Positions 23,649 to 33,280 of a stretch of DNA of 64,000 bases are shown here, in pieces. Made by a program: the position numbers and the translations under genes. Source of the DNA: Bradyrhizobium sp. CCGE-LA001 (GTDB taxonomy: Bacteria > Pseudomonadota > Alphaproteobacteria > Rhizobiales > Xanthobacteraceae); NCBI RefSeq assembly GCF_000296215.2, contig NZ_CP013949.1, positions 496,001 to 560,000 of the forward strand, written 5' to 3'. Numbering within the stretch: position 1 is the stretch's first letter; the number at the start of each line of letters is the position of its first letter. The notes beneath the pieces were generated by a model. That model was not told where the DNA came from. It was given only the letters and a program-made list of their open reading frames with translations, and ran no database searches.

Positions 23649-26600
23649 TGGCTCTCAATATCTCGGCATGGTCGATCCGCAATCCGCTGCCGTCGGTCGT
23701 CTTCTCGATCATCCTCCTGGTTCTCGGCTGGGTCTCCTTCACCAAGCTCGCGGTGACGCGGCTGCCGTCGGCCGACATTCCCGTGATCTCGGTCGTAGTC
23801 TCGCAATTCGGCGCGGCGCCCGCCGAACTTGAATCGCAGGTCACCAAGACGGTCGAAGACGCCGTCTCCGGCGTCGAGGGCGTGCGGCACATCACCTCCT
23901 CGATCACCGACGGCGTGTCGGTCACCACGATCCAGTTCGCGCTGGAGACCAACACCGACCGCGCGCTCAACGACATCAAGGATGCCGTGACGCGCGTGCG
24001 CTCCAATTTGCCGCAGAACGTCACCGAGCCGCTGATCCAGCGCGTCGACGTGATCGGCCTGCCGATCGTCACCTATGCCGCGATTTCGCCCGGCAAGACG
24101 CCGGAGCAGCTCTCCTATTTCGTCGACGACGTGGTCAAGCGCGCGCTGCAAGGCGTCCGCGGCGTCGCCCAGGTCGAGCGTATCGGCGGTGTCGAGCGCG
24201 AGATCCTGGTCTCGCTTGACCCGGACCGGTTGCAGGCAATGGGCCTGACCGCGGTCAATGTCAGCCAGAGCCTGCGCGGCACCAATGTCGACGTCGCCGG
24301 CGGCCGTGCCGAGATCGGCAAGAACGACCAGGCGATCCGCACGCTCGCAGGCGCCAAGACGCTGGGCGACCTTGCCGGCACGATGATCCCGCTGTTCGGT
24401 GGCGGTGAGGTCCGGCTCGACGATCTCGGTACCGTCACCGACACCATCGCCGACCGCCGCACCTTCGCCCGCTTCAACGGCGAGCCCATCGTCGCGCTCG
24501 GCATCAAGCGCTCCAAGGGCGCCAGCGACGTGAAGGTGGCCGAGGCCGTGCAGAAGCGCATCGACGCGCTCAAGGCCGCCTATCCCGACGTCGACCTGAA
24601 GGTGATCGACACCTCGGTCGAATACACCAACGGCAATTATCACGCGGCGATTTCGACCCTGTTCGAAGGCGCCATCCTCGCCGTCATCATCGTGCTATTG
24701 TTCCTGCGCGACCTGCGCGCCACGATCATCGCCGCGGTCTCGCTGCCGCTGTCGATCTTCCCGGCATTCTGGGCGATGGACCTGCTTGGCTTCTCGCTGA
24801 ACCTCGTCAGCTTCCTCGCCATCACGCTGTCGACGGGCATCCTCGTCGACGACGCCATCGTCGAGATCGAAAACATCGTCCGGCACATGAACATGGGCAA
24901 GTCGCCCTATCGCGCCGCACTCGAAGCCGCTGACGAGATCGGCCTCGCGGTGATCGCGATTTCGCTGACGATCATCGCAATCTTCGCGCCCGCGAGCTTC
25001 ATGTCGGGCATCGCCGGACAGTTCTTCAAGCAATTCGGCATCACCGTCTCGGTGCAAGTGTTCTTCTCGCTGCTCGCGGCGCGCTTCGTCACGCCTGTGC
25101 TCGCCGCCTATTTCCTCAAACACGGCCAACACGAAGAGCCGCCACCAGGCCGCGTGCTGCGAGCCTACCATGGGATCGTGGCCTGGTCGGTGAAACACTA
25201 TTTCATCACGGTGCTGGTCGGCCTCGGCGTCTTCGCCGCCTCGATCTGGAGCATCACGCTGCTGCCGCAGGGCTTCCTGCCGGCGCAGGACAGTGCCCGC
25301 TCGCTGCTCGCTCTCGAGCTGCCGCCGGGCACTCAGCTCGCCTACACCGAAAAGGTCACCGAGGACATCGTCGCGCGCCTGCGCAAGCGACCCGAGGTGA
25401 AGAGCATCTTCGTCGACGGCGGGCGAGTTCCGCCGGGGACCCAGGAGGTCCGGCGCGCATCTCTGATCATCAACTACACGCCCAAGGACGACCGCGACAT
25501 TACCCAGCGCGAGCTCGAATTCTCGATCAGCCAGGAGCTGGAGAACATTCCCGACATCCGCTTCTGGTTCCTCGACGAGAACGGCCTGCGCGCCATCTCG
25601 CTGGTCGTGACCGGCGTCGACGCCAACATCGTCAACAATTTCGCGAGCGAGCTCGCCACGCAGATGAAGCGGATTCCGACCATCTCCAACGTGATCTCGG
25701 AAACTACGCTGGAGCGGCCCGAGCTGCGGATCGAGCCGAGAGCCGATCTCGCCGCGCGGCTTGGAGTCTCGACCGAAAGCCTGTCGCAGACCATCCGCGT
25801 CGCCACCATCGGCGACGTCGGTCCCGCACTCGCCAAGTTCGACGTCGGCGATCGCCTGGTGCCGATCCGTGTCCAGCTCGAGGATGCCGCGCGCGGCAAT
25901 CTCAAGACGCTCGAGCAGCTCCGCGTGCCGCTGGGCGAGCGCGGTGAGAAGGGCGGCGTGCCGCTCTCGGTCATCGCAGACGTCAAGCTCGACCAGGGAC
26001 CGACCAGCATCAACCGCTACGATCGTGAACGGCAAGCGACCGTCGCCGCCGATCTCGTCGGCTCTGCCGCGCTCGGCGACGCCACCAAGAAAATCAACGA
26101 CCTGCCGGTGATGAAGAGCCGGCCGAAGGGCGTGAAGGTCTCGCCCTCCGGCGATGCCGAAAGCCTCAACGAACTGTCTGACGGCTTCGCGACAGCGATC
26201 ACGGCGGGCCTGATGATGGTCTATGCCGTGCTGGTGCTGCTGTTCGGCACCTTCCTCCAGCCGATCACCATCCTGTTCTCGCTGCCGCTCTCGATCGGCG
26301 GCGCGATCGCGGCTCTGCTCCTCACCGGCAAGCAGCTCACGACGCCGGTGTGGATCGGCATCCTGATGCTGATGGGCATCGTCACCAAGAACGCGATCAT
26401 GCTGGTGGAGTTCGCCATCGAGGCCATCAAGGCCGGCAAGCCTCGTGAGGAGGCCATGATCGATGCCGGCATGAAACGCGCCCGCCCGATCGTGATGACC
26501 ACGATCGCGATGGCAGCGGGCATGATCCCAAGCGCGCTCGCGGTCGGCGCCGGCGGCGAGTTCCGCTCGCCGATGGCGCTCGCGGTGATCGGCGGCCTGA

Positions 26601-26800
26601 TCTTCTCGACCATCCTGTCACTGGTGTTCGTGCCCGCGATGTTCATGGTGATGGACGATCTCGGCGCCCTGATCTGGCGCTTCGCCAAGCGCCTGATCGT
26701 GCACAGCGAAGATGCCGAGATTGATGGCCATCACGCAACGGCGGGCACAACGCCGGCGAACGCCGCGCCGACGAACGTCGCGCGGCCCGCGGCGGAGTAG
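23648..26800 (+). CDS. RND-family efflux pump permease
   Basis: A 1,050-residue inner-membrane proton-driven exporter of the HAE-1/AcrB-like group. It has 12 expected TM helices with two large periplasmic loops. The start LNISAWSIRNPLPSVVFSII is typical of an RND pump. TM4 carries the proton-relay DD pair (STGILVDDAIVEIENIVRH), and TM10-12 carry GIVTKNAIMLVEFA and IPSALAVGAGGEFRSPMALA. It is coupled to the hairpin-less adaptor. No outer-membrane factor is nearby, so any TolC-like partner must be encoded elsewhere. The substrate is unknown. A Pro/Ala-rich cytoplasmic tail ends the protein. Confidence 0.93.
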   Translation: MALNISAWSIRNPLPSVVFSIILLVLGWVSFTKLAVTRLPSADIPVISVVVSQFGAAPAELESQVTKTVEDAVSGVEGVRHITSSITDGVSVTTIQFALETNTDRALNDIKDAVTRVRSNLPQNVTEPLIQRVDVIGLPIVTYAAISPGKTPEQLSYFVDDVVKRALQGVRGVAQVERIGGVEREILVSLDPDRLQAMGLTAVNVSQSLRGTNVDVAGGRAEIGKNDQAIRTLAGAKTLGDLAGTMIPLFGGGEVRLDDLGTVTDTIADRRTFARFNGEPIVALGIKRSKGASDVKVAEAVQKRIDALKAAYPDVDLKVIDTSVEYTNGNYHAAISTLFEGAILAVIIVLLFLRDLRATIIAAVSLPLSIFPAFWAMDLLGFSLNLVSFLAITLSTGILVDDAIVEIENIVRHMNMGKSPYRAALEAADEIGLAVIAISLTIIAIFAPASFMSGIAGQFFKQFGITVSVQVFFSLLAARFVTPVLAAYFLKHGQHEEPPPGRVLRAYHGIVAWSVKHYFITVLVGLGVFAASIWSITLLPQGFLPAQDSARSLLALELPPGTQLAYTEKVTEDIVARLRKRPEVKSIFVDGGRVPPGTQEVRRASLIINYTPKDDRDITQRELEFSISQELENIPDIRFWFLDENGLRAISLVVTGVDANIVNNFASELATQMKRIPTISNVISETTLERPELRIEPRADLAARLGVSTESLSQTIRVATIGDVGPALAKFDVGDRLVPIRVQLEDAARGNLKTLEQLRVPLGERGEKGGVPLSVIADVKLDQGPTSINRYDRERQATVAADLVGSAALGDATKKINDLPVMKSRPKGVKVSPSGDAESLNELSDGFATAITAGLMMVYAVLVLLFGTFLQPITILFSLPLSIGGAIAALLLTGKQLTTPVWIGILMLMGIVTKNAIMLVEFAIEAIKAGKPREEAMIDAGMKRARPIVMTTIAMAAGMIPSALAVGAGGEFRSPMALAVIGGLIFSTILSLVFVPAMFMVMDDLGALIWRFAKRLIVHSEDAEIDGHHATAGTTPANAAPTNVARPAAE

Positions 26801-26867
26801 GATCTGAGGCAAGACGGCGGCGGATCTCGCACTGGCGAAAGCCGGCCGTGCGAGCTATATTGTGTTT

Positions 26868-27107
26868 ATGAACTTCACGCGCATCACGATCGATCCTGCG
26901 GTCTGCACCGGTAAGCCCTGCATTCGCGGGCTGCGGTTTCCGGTCGCGCGGCTGCTCGGCTTATTGGCGGCCGGTGAGACCCGCGAGTCAGTCCTCAATG
27001 AATATCCCTATCTCGAACGCGAAGACATCGATGAAGCGCTGCGTTATGCCGCTTTCCTAGCAGAGGATGAGGCTGTCGAGCTGCACCCTGCAGTTCCGGC
27101 GAAGTGA
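26868..27107 (+). CDS. DUF433-domain antitoxin-like protein
   Basis: A 79-residue protein from ATG 26868; an in-frame GTG lies two codons earlier. It shows the DUF433 pattern: RITIDPAVCTGKPCIRGLRFPV, then ETRESVLNEYPYLEREDIDEALRYA (given here as two pieces of the same helix-turn-helix-like domain). DUF433 proteins are small DNA-binding-like partners of PIN-like DUF5615 proteins. Its stop overlaps the GTG start of the next gene (GTGA, 27104-27107), the usual arrangement of a type II toxin-antitoxin pair. An antitoxin role is inferred from this. Confidence 0.8.
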   Translation: MNFTRITIDPAVCTGKPCIRGLRFPVARLLGLLAAGETRESVLNEYPYLEREDIDEALRYAAFLAEDEAVELHPAVPAK

Positions 27108-27469
27108 AATTCTTGATCGATATGCCGCTCTCGCCAGCGCTATCGCGCTGGCTCGCGGAGTCGGGGCATGACGCCGTCCATGCTTCCGCGATCGGGCTCC
27201 ACGCTGCCAGTGACGTTGACATTGTCGATTATTCCAGGCGGGAAGCGCGCACCATCATTACGGCAGACCTAGACTATCCGCGGCTCATTGCGACTGCAGG
27301 CAGCGACGGCCCAAGCCTCATTCTATTCCGAGGCGGTGACTGGGCAGAAGCGGCCGTCCGCTTCCGATTGGCAGAGGTCTTATCCGTGCTGACCGAGGAC
27401 GAGATTCAGAGCAGCATCGTCACCGTCGATCGGGATCGCGTCCGCCGGCGCAGGCTTCCGGTCGGTTGA
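27104..27469 (+). CDS. DUF5615 PIN-like toxin-like protein
   Basis: A 121-residue Mut7-C/PIN-like domain protein. The N-terminal KFLIDMPLSPALSRWLAESG with an early Asp, the GHDAVHAS segment and ARTIITADLDYPRL with its Asp pair are the expected metal-site landmarks of this RNase-like fold. GTG 27104 overlaps the DUF433 stop. It is probably the ribonuclease partner of the pair. No experimental toxicity is implied by sequence alone. Confidence 0.8.
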   Translation: MKFLIDMPLSPALSRWLAESGHDAVHASAIGLHAASDVDIVDYSRREARTIITADLDYPRLIATAGSDGPSLILFRGGDWAEAAVRFRLAEVLSVLTEDEIQSSIVTVDRDRVRRRRLPVG

Positions 27470-27472
27470 TCG

Positions 27473-28147
27473 CTACTCGTTCCGCGCGATCGCCGTCAGC
27501 TTGGTCATGTTGCGCAGCAGGATGCGGCCGCGTTGGAGATCCAGAATCGCCTCCTTGCGCCAGGCCTGAAGCTGGCGGTTGACGCTTTCGCGGGCGGCGC
27601 CGACGAAGACGCCGAGTTGCTCCTGCGAGATGTGCACCTCGGAACCGAAATCGGCGGCGAGCGCGCAGAGCCGCCGGGCCAGACGCACCGGCAGCGGTTG
27701 CAGCATGGATTCTTCCATGCGCTCGCTCTGCCAACGGATGCGCTGGCACAGCAGCGCGATGATCTTGATCGCGACCTTCGGCTCGCGCTCGAGGAAGCCG
27801 AGGAAATCCTCGCGCCGCAGCACGAACAGCTCGCTGGTCTCGCCCGCGGTCGCATCGGCCGTGCGACTCTGGCCGTCCAGCACCGCGACCTCGCCGAACA
27901 GGTCGCCCGGGCCCATGAAGTTCAGCGTCAGCCGGCTGCCGTCGGAGGCGCCGGTCTCGATGCGGACCTGGCCGCGGCGCACGCCGAACAGCGCGTTGCC
28001 GGGATCGCCCTTCTGGAACAGCACCTCGCCATTGCCCAGATGCTGGGTGTGGCAGAGGCTGGACAATCGCTGGAGCTCGTCCGCGCCGAGATCCGCGAAC
28101 ATCGCATTCATCTTCAGGATGACCGCAAATTCGGCCTGCTTGCTCAT
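27473..28147 (-). CDS. Crp/Fnr-family transcriptional regulator with CRP-like recognition helix
   Basis: A 224-residue regulator. The cyclic-nucleotide-binding domain spans about residues 8-125 and keeps the phosphate-cassette pattern GE (85-86) plus Arg95-Thr96. A dimer helix follows (about 122-146), and a winged HTH (about 150-215) with the recognition helix ARESVNRQL. Arg186, Glu187 and Arg191 match the Arg-Glu-Arg used by E. coli CRP to read TGTGA. There is no FNR-type N-terminal Cys cluster, so cAMP is the best ligand guess. One near-consensus site lies upstream of its own start (28238-28253). A class III cyclase is encoded 2.5 kb away. Confidence 0.88.
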   Translation of the reverse strand: MSKQAEFAVILKMNAMFADLGADELQRLSSLCHTQHLGNGEVLFQKGDPGNALFGVRRGQVRIETGASDGSRLTLNFMGPGDLFGEVAVLDGQSRTADATAGETSELFVLRREDFLGFLEREPKVAIKIIALLCQRIRWQSERMEESMLQPLPVRLARRLCALAADFGSEVHISQEQLGVFVGAARESVNRQLQAWRKEAILDLQRGRILLRNMTKLTAIARNE

Positions 28148-28237
28148 TTCAATGTCCTGTCAATTTGGTCGTGAATGCCCTTGGCAAATCGCTTGGAACC
28201 ATCAACATCAGGATCGCTTAAAACCACGCCGGGGAAG

Positions 28238-28253
28238 TGTGTCATAAGTCACA
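28238..28253. promoter_or_regulatory. Near-consensus CRP-type site between the Crp-family and AsmA genes
   Basis: TGTGT (28238-28242), six bases, TCACA (28249-28253): one mismatch from TGTGA-N6-TCACA. It lies 91 bp upstream of the Crp-family ATG and 128 bp upstream of the AsmA-like ATG. Autoregulation is plausible. Confidence 0.5.
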
Positions 28254-28380
28254 TAACTTTGCAGCACCCCAAGACTATTTTTGCGCGCTTGGAGCCGCTT
28301 CCCGTCCCGGGATAAACTCACGAGTAAAAGACGGGCAATCTGCCGGGTTGCAGCCCATTGTCCGCCGCTGGGAAGTCGAG

Positions 28381-30435
28381 ATGAGAGCACTGAGGTTCGT
28401 CGGCGCGGCACTGGCCGTCGTCATCGTCGTGATCGCAATCCTGCTGGTGATCGGGATCCCCTCCGGCTTCCTGACCTCGACGATTGCCTCGCGGGTCGAG
28501 AGCGCAACGGGCTATCGCCTGTCGGTCGACGGCACCACGAAAATCAGCCTGTGGCCGACGCTGAAGGTCACCCTGAACGATCTCACGCTGCAAGACCCGA
28601 AGGACCGCAACGGCCTCACGCGCCTGACGGTTGACAGCGTGCAGGCCGACATGTCGCTCTCCAGCGTATGGTCGGGCCGTCCTGAGATCAGCGAGCTCGT
28701 CGTCACCCATCCCGTGCTCTACCAGCCGTTGCTGCGTGAGCGCCTGCCGAATGCCGGCACCGCAGCGAGGCCGCGCACGATCGACACCGGTGGTGCGATC
28801 ATCGACCAGATCAAGATCATCGACGGCGAGGTCGCATTTGCGCGCGTGCGCGACCGCATCGAGGGCCGCATCAGCGCCATCAATGCCGATGCCGTCGTCG
28901 GCCGAGACCGCAAGGTGAACATCGCCGGCACCGCGCGCGTCGGTGAGCACCCGACCAAGTTCGACATCAAGGCTACGACGCCGGCCGCGCCGGGCGAGCG
29001 GCAGGCGATTCCAGTTGATTTCGCCATCGACATGCCCAGCGTGCTGAAGTCCCAGCTCGCGGGACATGCCGAGATGCGGATGAACGGCGACGTCGTGATG
29101 ATCAACGGCGTGAACGGCAGGCTCGGCGATGGAACGTTCAACGGCTGGGCGTCGGTCGACATCGCCAGCAAGCCTCTGGTCAAGGTCGATCTCGACTTCC
29201 AGCGGCTCGCGATCCCGCTGGCGAAATCGCCGCAGGGGACGTCCGGCCAGCCCTGGAGCAATGCGCCGATCGACGTCTCCGGGCTCAATTATGTCGATGC
29301 GCAGGTGCGGATCTCCGCGAACGAGGCCGTGATCGGCGATGCGCGCATCGCGCCGCTCGCGCTCGAGGCCAAGCTCGCCGGCGGCGTGCTGAAGGCGGGC
29401 ACCGCCAATCTCGGCGCCTATGGCGGCCAGATTTCGGGCGAAGTGATCCTCGACGCGACCACGGGTGCGCCGAGCTTTGCCATGCATTCCGACCTCGTTG
29501 GCGTGCGCGCGCTGCCGTTGCTTCAAGGACTTGCCGAATTCGACCGCATCGACGGCAAGCTGCAGGCCAAGCTCGCGTTGCGCAGCGCCGGCACCAGCCA
29601 GCGCGCGCTGATGGCGAACATGCAGGGCACGGCCTTCGTCAATTTCCAGGACGGCGCGATCCGCGGCATCAACGTCGCGCAGATGATCCGCTCGCTGACG
29701 ACGAGCACGCTGTCCGGCTGGCAGGAAAACCAGAACCCGAGCCCGGAGCAGAGCACGGACCTGTCGCAGCTCTCGGCCTCCTTCCGTATCGACAAGGGCC
29801 AGGCAGTGACGACCGATCTCAATCTGATCGGGCCACTGGTGCGGGTGACCGGCGCCGGCACCATCGCGCTCGATACCAAGATGATGGGTTTTCGCGTCGA
29901 GCCGAAGCTCGTGATGACGACCGAAGGCCAGGGCCGCACCTCCGATCCGGTCGGCTTCGGCATTCCTGTGATGATCCAGGGCAGCTGGTCGCAACCGCGG
30001 ATCTATCCTGACATGGCCGGCATGCTGGATAATCCGGACGCCGCCTATGCCAAGCTCCGCGAGATGGGCAAGGGCCTGTTCGGCCCTGACGGTGCTGGCC
30101 TCGACAACATTCTGGGCAACCTCGGTCTCGGCGGCACCCCCGCACCGGGCGCCGGCAGCGCCAATCCGCAAGGTCAGCAGCCGGGACAGAACAATTTGCT
30201 AGGCGGCCCTCTGGGCGAGGCCCTCGGCAATCTGATCCAGCAGGGCCTTTCCAGCGGAACGGGGGCAGGCGCCAGCCCCGGCACTGGGACGGGCCGCAGC
30301 CGCAGCCTGCCGGCACCGCCATCGGCGCCGGCCCCGCAGGCCTCTCCGGCGCCCCCGGCTCAGGACGACGCATCGATGGCGCAGCAGGACAGTCAGCCAA
30401 TGAACGACGTCCTGCGGCAGCTCTTCAATCGGTGA
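28381..30435 (+). CDS. AsmA-family envelope protein
   Basis: A 684-residue protein anchored by an N-terminal helix (ALAVVIVVIAILLVIG). A long AsmA-type beta-rich body follows (TGYRLSVDGTTKISLWPTLK near the start; SFRIDKGQAVTTDLNLIG and PVMIQGSWSQPRIYPDMAGM near the end). The last about 100 residues are Gly/Pro/Gln-rich. AsmA proteins act in the periplasm in phospholipid transport or outer-membrane assembly. ATG 28381 has a purine-rich GAG before it; the upstream extension of the frame is not supported. It is divergent from the Crp-family gene. Confidence 0.9.
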   Translation: MRALRFVGAALAVVIVVIAILLVIGIPSGFLTSTIASRVESATGYRLSVDGTTKISLWPTLKVTLNDLTLQDPKDRNGLTRLTVDSVQADMSLSSVWSGRPEISELVVTHPVLYQPLLRERLPNAGTAARPRTIDTGGAIIDQIKIIDGEVAFARVRDRIEGRISAINADAVVGRDRKVNIAGTARVGEHPTKFDIKATTPAAPGERQAIPVDFAIDMPSVLKSQLAGHAEMRMNGDVVMINGVNGRLGDGTFNGWASVDIASKPLVKVDLDFQRLAIPLAKSPQGTSGQPWSNAPIDVSGLNYVDAQVRISANEAVIGDARIAPLALEAKLAGGVLKAGTANLGAYGGQISGEVILDATTGAPSFAMHSDLVGVRALPLLQGLAEFDRIDGKLQAKLALRSAGTSQRALMANMQGTAFVNFQDGAIRGINVAQMIRSLTTSTLSGWQENQNPSPEQSTDLSQLSASFRIDKGQAVTTDLNLIGPLVRVTGAGTIALDTKMMGFRVEPKLVMTTEGQGRTSDPVGFGIPVMIQGSWSQPRIYPDMAGMLDNPDAAYAKLREMGKGLFGPDGAGLDNILGNLGLGGTPAPGAGSANPQGQQPGQNNLLGGPLGEALGNLIQQGLSSGTGAGASPGTGTGRSRSLPAPPSAPAPQASPAPPAQDDASMAQQDSQPMNDVLRQLFNR

Positions 30436-30612
30436 TCGGCAAGCCCCGCGTTGATCCCTCGCGGCCCTTCCTTTGCATCGCCTCACACCGGGTAACCACG
30501 ACGGCGGCCCGGCCGGCGCTTGACAATCCCCCGGCCCAAACTGTGGTAGAAGGCTCGAAAGGGCCGTACGGCCCATAGCGCGCAGCGTCAGTGGCGGCGC
30601 GAGAGGATCGGG

Positions 30613-33060
30613 ATGGCAGGAGCGAACGACAAGACACGATCTCTGCGCGGGGGCCTGTTCGCCAAATACGTCGTCTCCCTCGTCGGCCTGGTTGTGTTCG
30701 TGCTCGCCGTCAACGGCGCGATGGAGACCTGGATCTCCTACCGCGCCACCCGGACGCAGCTGACCGACGGGCTCGAGGACAGGGCGCAGGGCGCCGCCCG
30801 TCGCATCGAGCAGTCGATCTCGGAGCTCGAGCGCCAGATCAGCTGGGTGACGCGGGCGAGCCAGGACACGCTCGAGAAGCGCCGCGCCGACTACGCCTCG
30901 CTGCTGCACCAGGTCTCGGTCGTCAACCAGCTGTTCCAGCTCAACGGCGACGGCCGCGAGGTGCTGCGCGTCTCGCGCCAGTCGACCACGACCGGCAGCA
31001 ATTCCGACCTCTCGCGCGACATGCGCTTCACCGACGCGGTCGCGCGCGGCGTCAGCTACGCGCCGGCCTGGTTCGCCGACCAGACACCGTACATGGCGAT
31101 CTCGGTGGCGCATTCCGGTTTCAACGCCGGCGTCACCGTCGCCGAGATTGATCTCAGCTTCCTCTCCGATCTCTTGTCCGACGCCCAGGTCGGCAAGGCG
31201 GCCTTTGCCTATGTGGTCGATCCGCGCGGCCGCGTGCTGGCGACGTCCTCGAGAGGGCCTGAAGTCGGCAAGGACCTATCGAAGCTGCCGCAGGTCGCGG
31301 CCTTGATCGCACCCGGCGGCGAGCCCGACACCTCGGGCACCGACTTCAACGGCCATTCGGTGATGAGCGCGGCGAGCACGGTGCCGAAGCTCGGCTGGAG
31401 CGTGTTGTTCGAGCAGCCGACCACGCAGGCCCTGATGCCGATCCGCGACCAGCTGGTGCGGATCGCGCTGCTGATCGGCATGGGCCTGATGGTCGCGATC
31501 CTTGCCGGCACGCTGCTGGCACGCCGCATGATCATCCCGATCACGGCGCTGCGCGACGGCGCGCACAAGCTCGGCGAGGGCGATTTCAGCCACCGCATCG
31601 ACGTGCACACCTCGGACGAGTTGGAGGACCTCGCCGGCCAGTTCAACCGCATGGCCGACCAGATCCAGGAGACCTATTCGAACCTCGAGACCAAGGTCGA
31701 GGAGCGCACCCGCGATCTCGCGCAGTCGATCCACGAGCTCAAGGTGCTGGAAGAGGTCGGCCGCGCGGTCGCTTCCTCGCTCGATCTCAACGCCGTGCTG
31801 CCGACGATCGCGTCCCGCGCCATCGAGATCACCCATGCCGATGCCGTGCTGATCTACGGCCATGACGCGCAACGGCACTGCTTCAATCTGGTCGAGGCCA
31901 ACGGCATCGACAAATCGGCCGAGGGGGCCCACGTCACCATCGCGGAAGGCGCGAACATCCTGAGCGACGCTGCAGCGAGCGGCGCGCCGATCGCGCTGGC
32001 CGATCTCGACGAGGCGGCCGAGCAGCCGCTGCGCGACGTCGCCGTCAATGCCGGCTTCCATTCGGTGCTGGTGGTGCCGCTGATCGACCAGCAGGGCACG
32101 CTGGGCTCGCTGGTGGTGCTGCGCCGTGCCGGCGGCGCGTTCGCGCCCAGCATCATCGGCCTGATGCGCACCTTCGCCAACCAGGCGGTGCTGGCGATGC
32201 GCAATGCGCGCCTGTTCACCGAGGTCGACCACAAGGGCCGCGAGCTCGAGGCCGCGAACGAGACCGTGCGTGCCCAGGCCGACAAGCTCAAGCAGCAGAC
32301 CGAGCAGCTCAAGGACTGGAACAAGTCGCTGGAGGAGCGCGTCAGGACCCAGCTCGGTGAGATCGAGCGCATCCGCAAGCTCGAGCGCTTCCTGGCGCCG
32401 CAGGTGGCGCAGCTGATCGCCTCCTCCGACAGCCCCGAGGGGCTGCTGACCAGCCAGCGCCGCGAGGTCACCGTGGTGTTCTGCGATCTGCGCGGCTTCA
32501 CCGCCTTCACGGAAGCGACCGAGCCGGAAGAGGCGATGAACGTGCTGCGCGAATATCACGCCGCGCTCGGCAAGCTGATCTTCAAATACGAGGGCACGCT
32601 CGACAAATATGCCGGCGACGGCGTGATGGTGCTGTTCAACGCGCCGATCCAGTTCGAGGACCACACCAAGCGCGCCGTGAAGATGGCAATGGAGATGCGC
32701 GACACCATCGGCCCCCTGACCGAGCGCTGGCGCAATCGCGGCCACAGCCTGGGGTTCGGCATCGGCATCGCGCTCGGCTATGCCACGCTCGGCCAGGTCG
32801 GCTTCGAGCAGCGGCTGGAATATGCCGCGATCGGCAGCGTCACCAACCTCGCCTCCCGCCTCTGCGGCGAGGCCAAGGCCGGCCAAGTCGTGGTCAGCCG
32901 CCGCGTCTACGGCATGGTGGAGCCGTGGGTGGAAGCGCGCGCCCTCGACGATCTCCAGCTCAAGGGCTTCAACCACCCCGTGCTCGCGATGGAGATCTTG
33001 AGCTGGCGCGAGGAGGTGGACAATGTCGTCGACGCTTCCGCGGCGAGGCGGCGGGGGTAG
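30613..33060 (+). CDS. Membrane class III adenylate/guanylate cyclase with Cache, HAMP and GAF domains
   Basis: An 815-residue signalling enzyme. TM1 (about residues 20-40), periplasmic double-Cache-like sensor (about 45-275), TM2 (about 285-305), HAMP (about 305-360; IPITALRDGAHKLGEGDFS), GAF (about 395-535), a coiled-coil linker, and a C-terminal cyclase domain (about 620-790). Metal aspartates are visible in VVFCDLRGFTAFTE and KYAGDGVMVLFN, and the Asn/Arg pair in AIGSVTNLASRL. It probably makes cAMP in response to an external ligand and a cytosolic GAF signal. With a Crp-family regulator 2.5 kb upstream, it is a natural cAMP source for that protein (inference). Confidence 0.92.
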   Translation: MAGANDKTRSLRGGLFAKYVVSLVGLVVFVLAVNGAMETWISYRATRTQLTDGLEDRAQGAARRIEQSISELERQISWVTRASQDTLEKRRADYASLLHQVSVVNQLFQLNGDGREVLRVSRQSTTTGSNSDLSRDMRFTDAVARGVSYAPAWFADQTPYMAISVAHSGFNAGVTVAEIDLSFLSDLLSDAQVGKAAFAYVVDPRGRVLATSSRGPEVGKDLSKLPQVAALIAPGGEPDTSGTDFNGHSVMSAASTVPKLGWSVLFEQPTTQALMPIRDQLVRIALLIGMGLMVAILAGTLLARRMIIPITALRDGAHKLGEGDFSHRIDVHTSDELEDLAGQFNRMADQIQETYSNLETKVEERTRDLAQSIHELKVLEEVGRAVASSLDLNAVLPTIASRAIEITHADAVLIYGHDAQRHCFNLVEANGIDKSAEGAHVTIAEGANILSDAAASGAPIALADLDEAAEQPLRDVAVNAGFHSVLVVPLIDQQGTLGSLVVLRRAGGAFAPSIIGLMRTFANQAVLAMRNARLFTEVDHKGRELEAANETVRAQADKLKQQTEQLKDWNKSLEERVRTQLGEIERIRKLERFLAPQVAQLIASSDSPEGLLTSQRREVTVVFCDLRGFTAFTEATEPEEAMNVLREYHAALGKLIFKYEGTLDKYAGDGVMVLFNAPIQFEDHTKRAVKMAMEMRDTIGPLTERWRNRGHSLGFGIGIALGYATLGQVGFEQRLEYAAIGSVTNLASRLCGEAKAGQVVVSRRVYGMVEPWVEARALDDLQLKGFNHPVLAMEILSWREEVDNVVDASAARRRG

Positions 33061-33280
33061 TCAAACGCAACGTACGAAAACAACCCCATGCACAGTAGGC
33101 GAGTGCTGTGGGATCAATGACTTACGCGAGCGCCGCGCGAGCACTCGTGTCGTTTGACACGTCGGGCAAAACACCGGGAGAGGGGCATCTCTCCCACGTC
33201 CCTATCCGAACCACATCCCGTCTCCCCGCGACCAACCCTCGCCTCAACGGCGAGGCCTTAAGTCCGTATGGAGACCACCC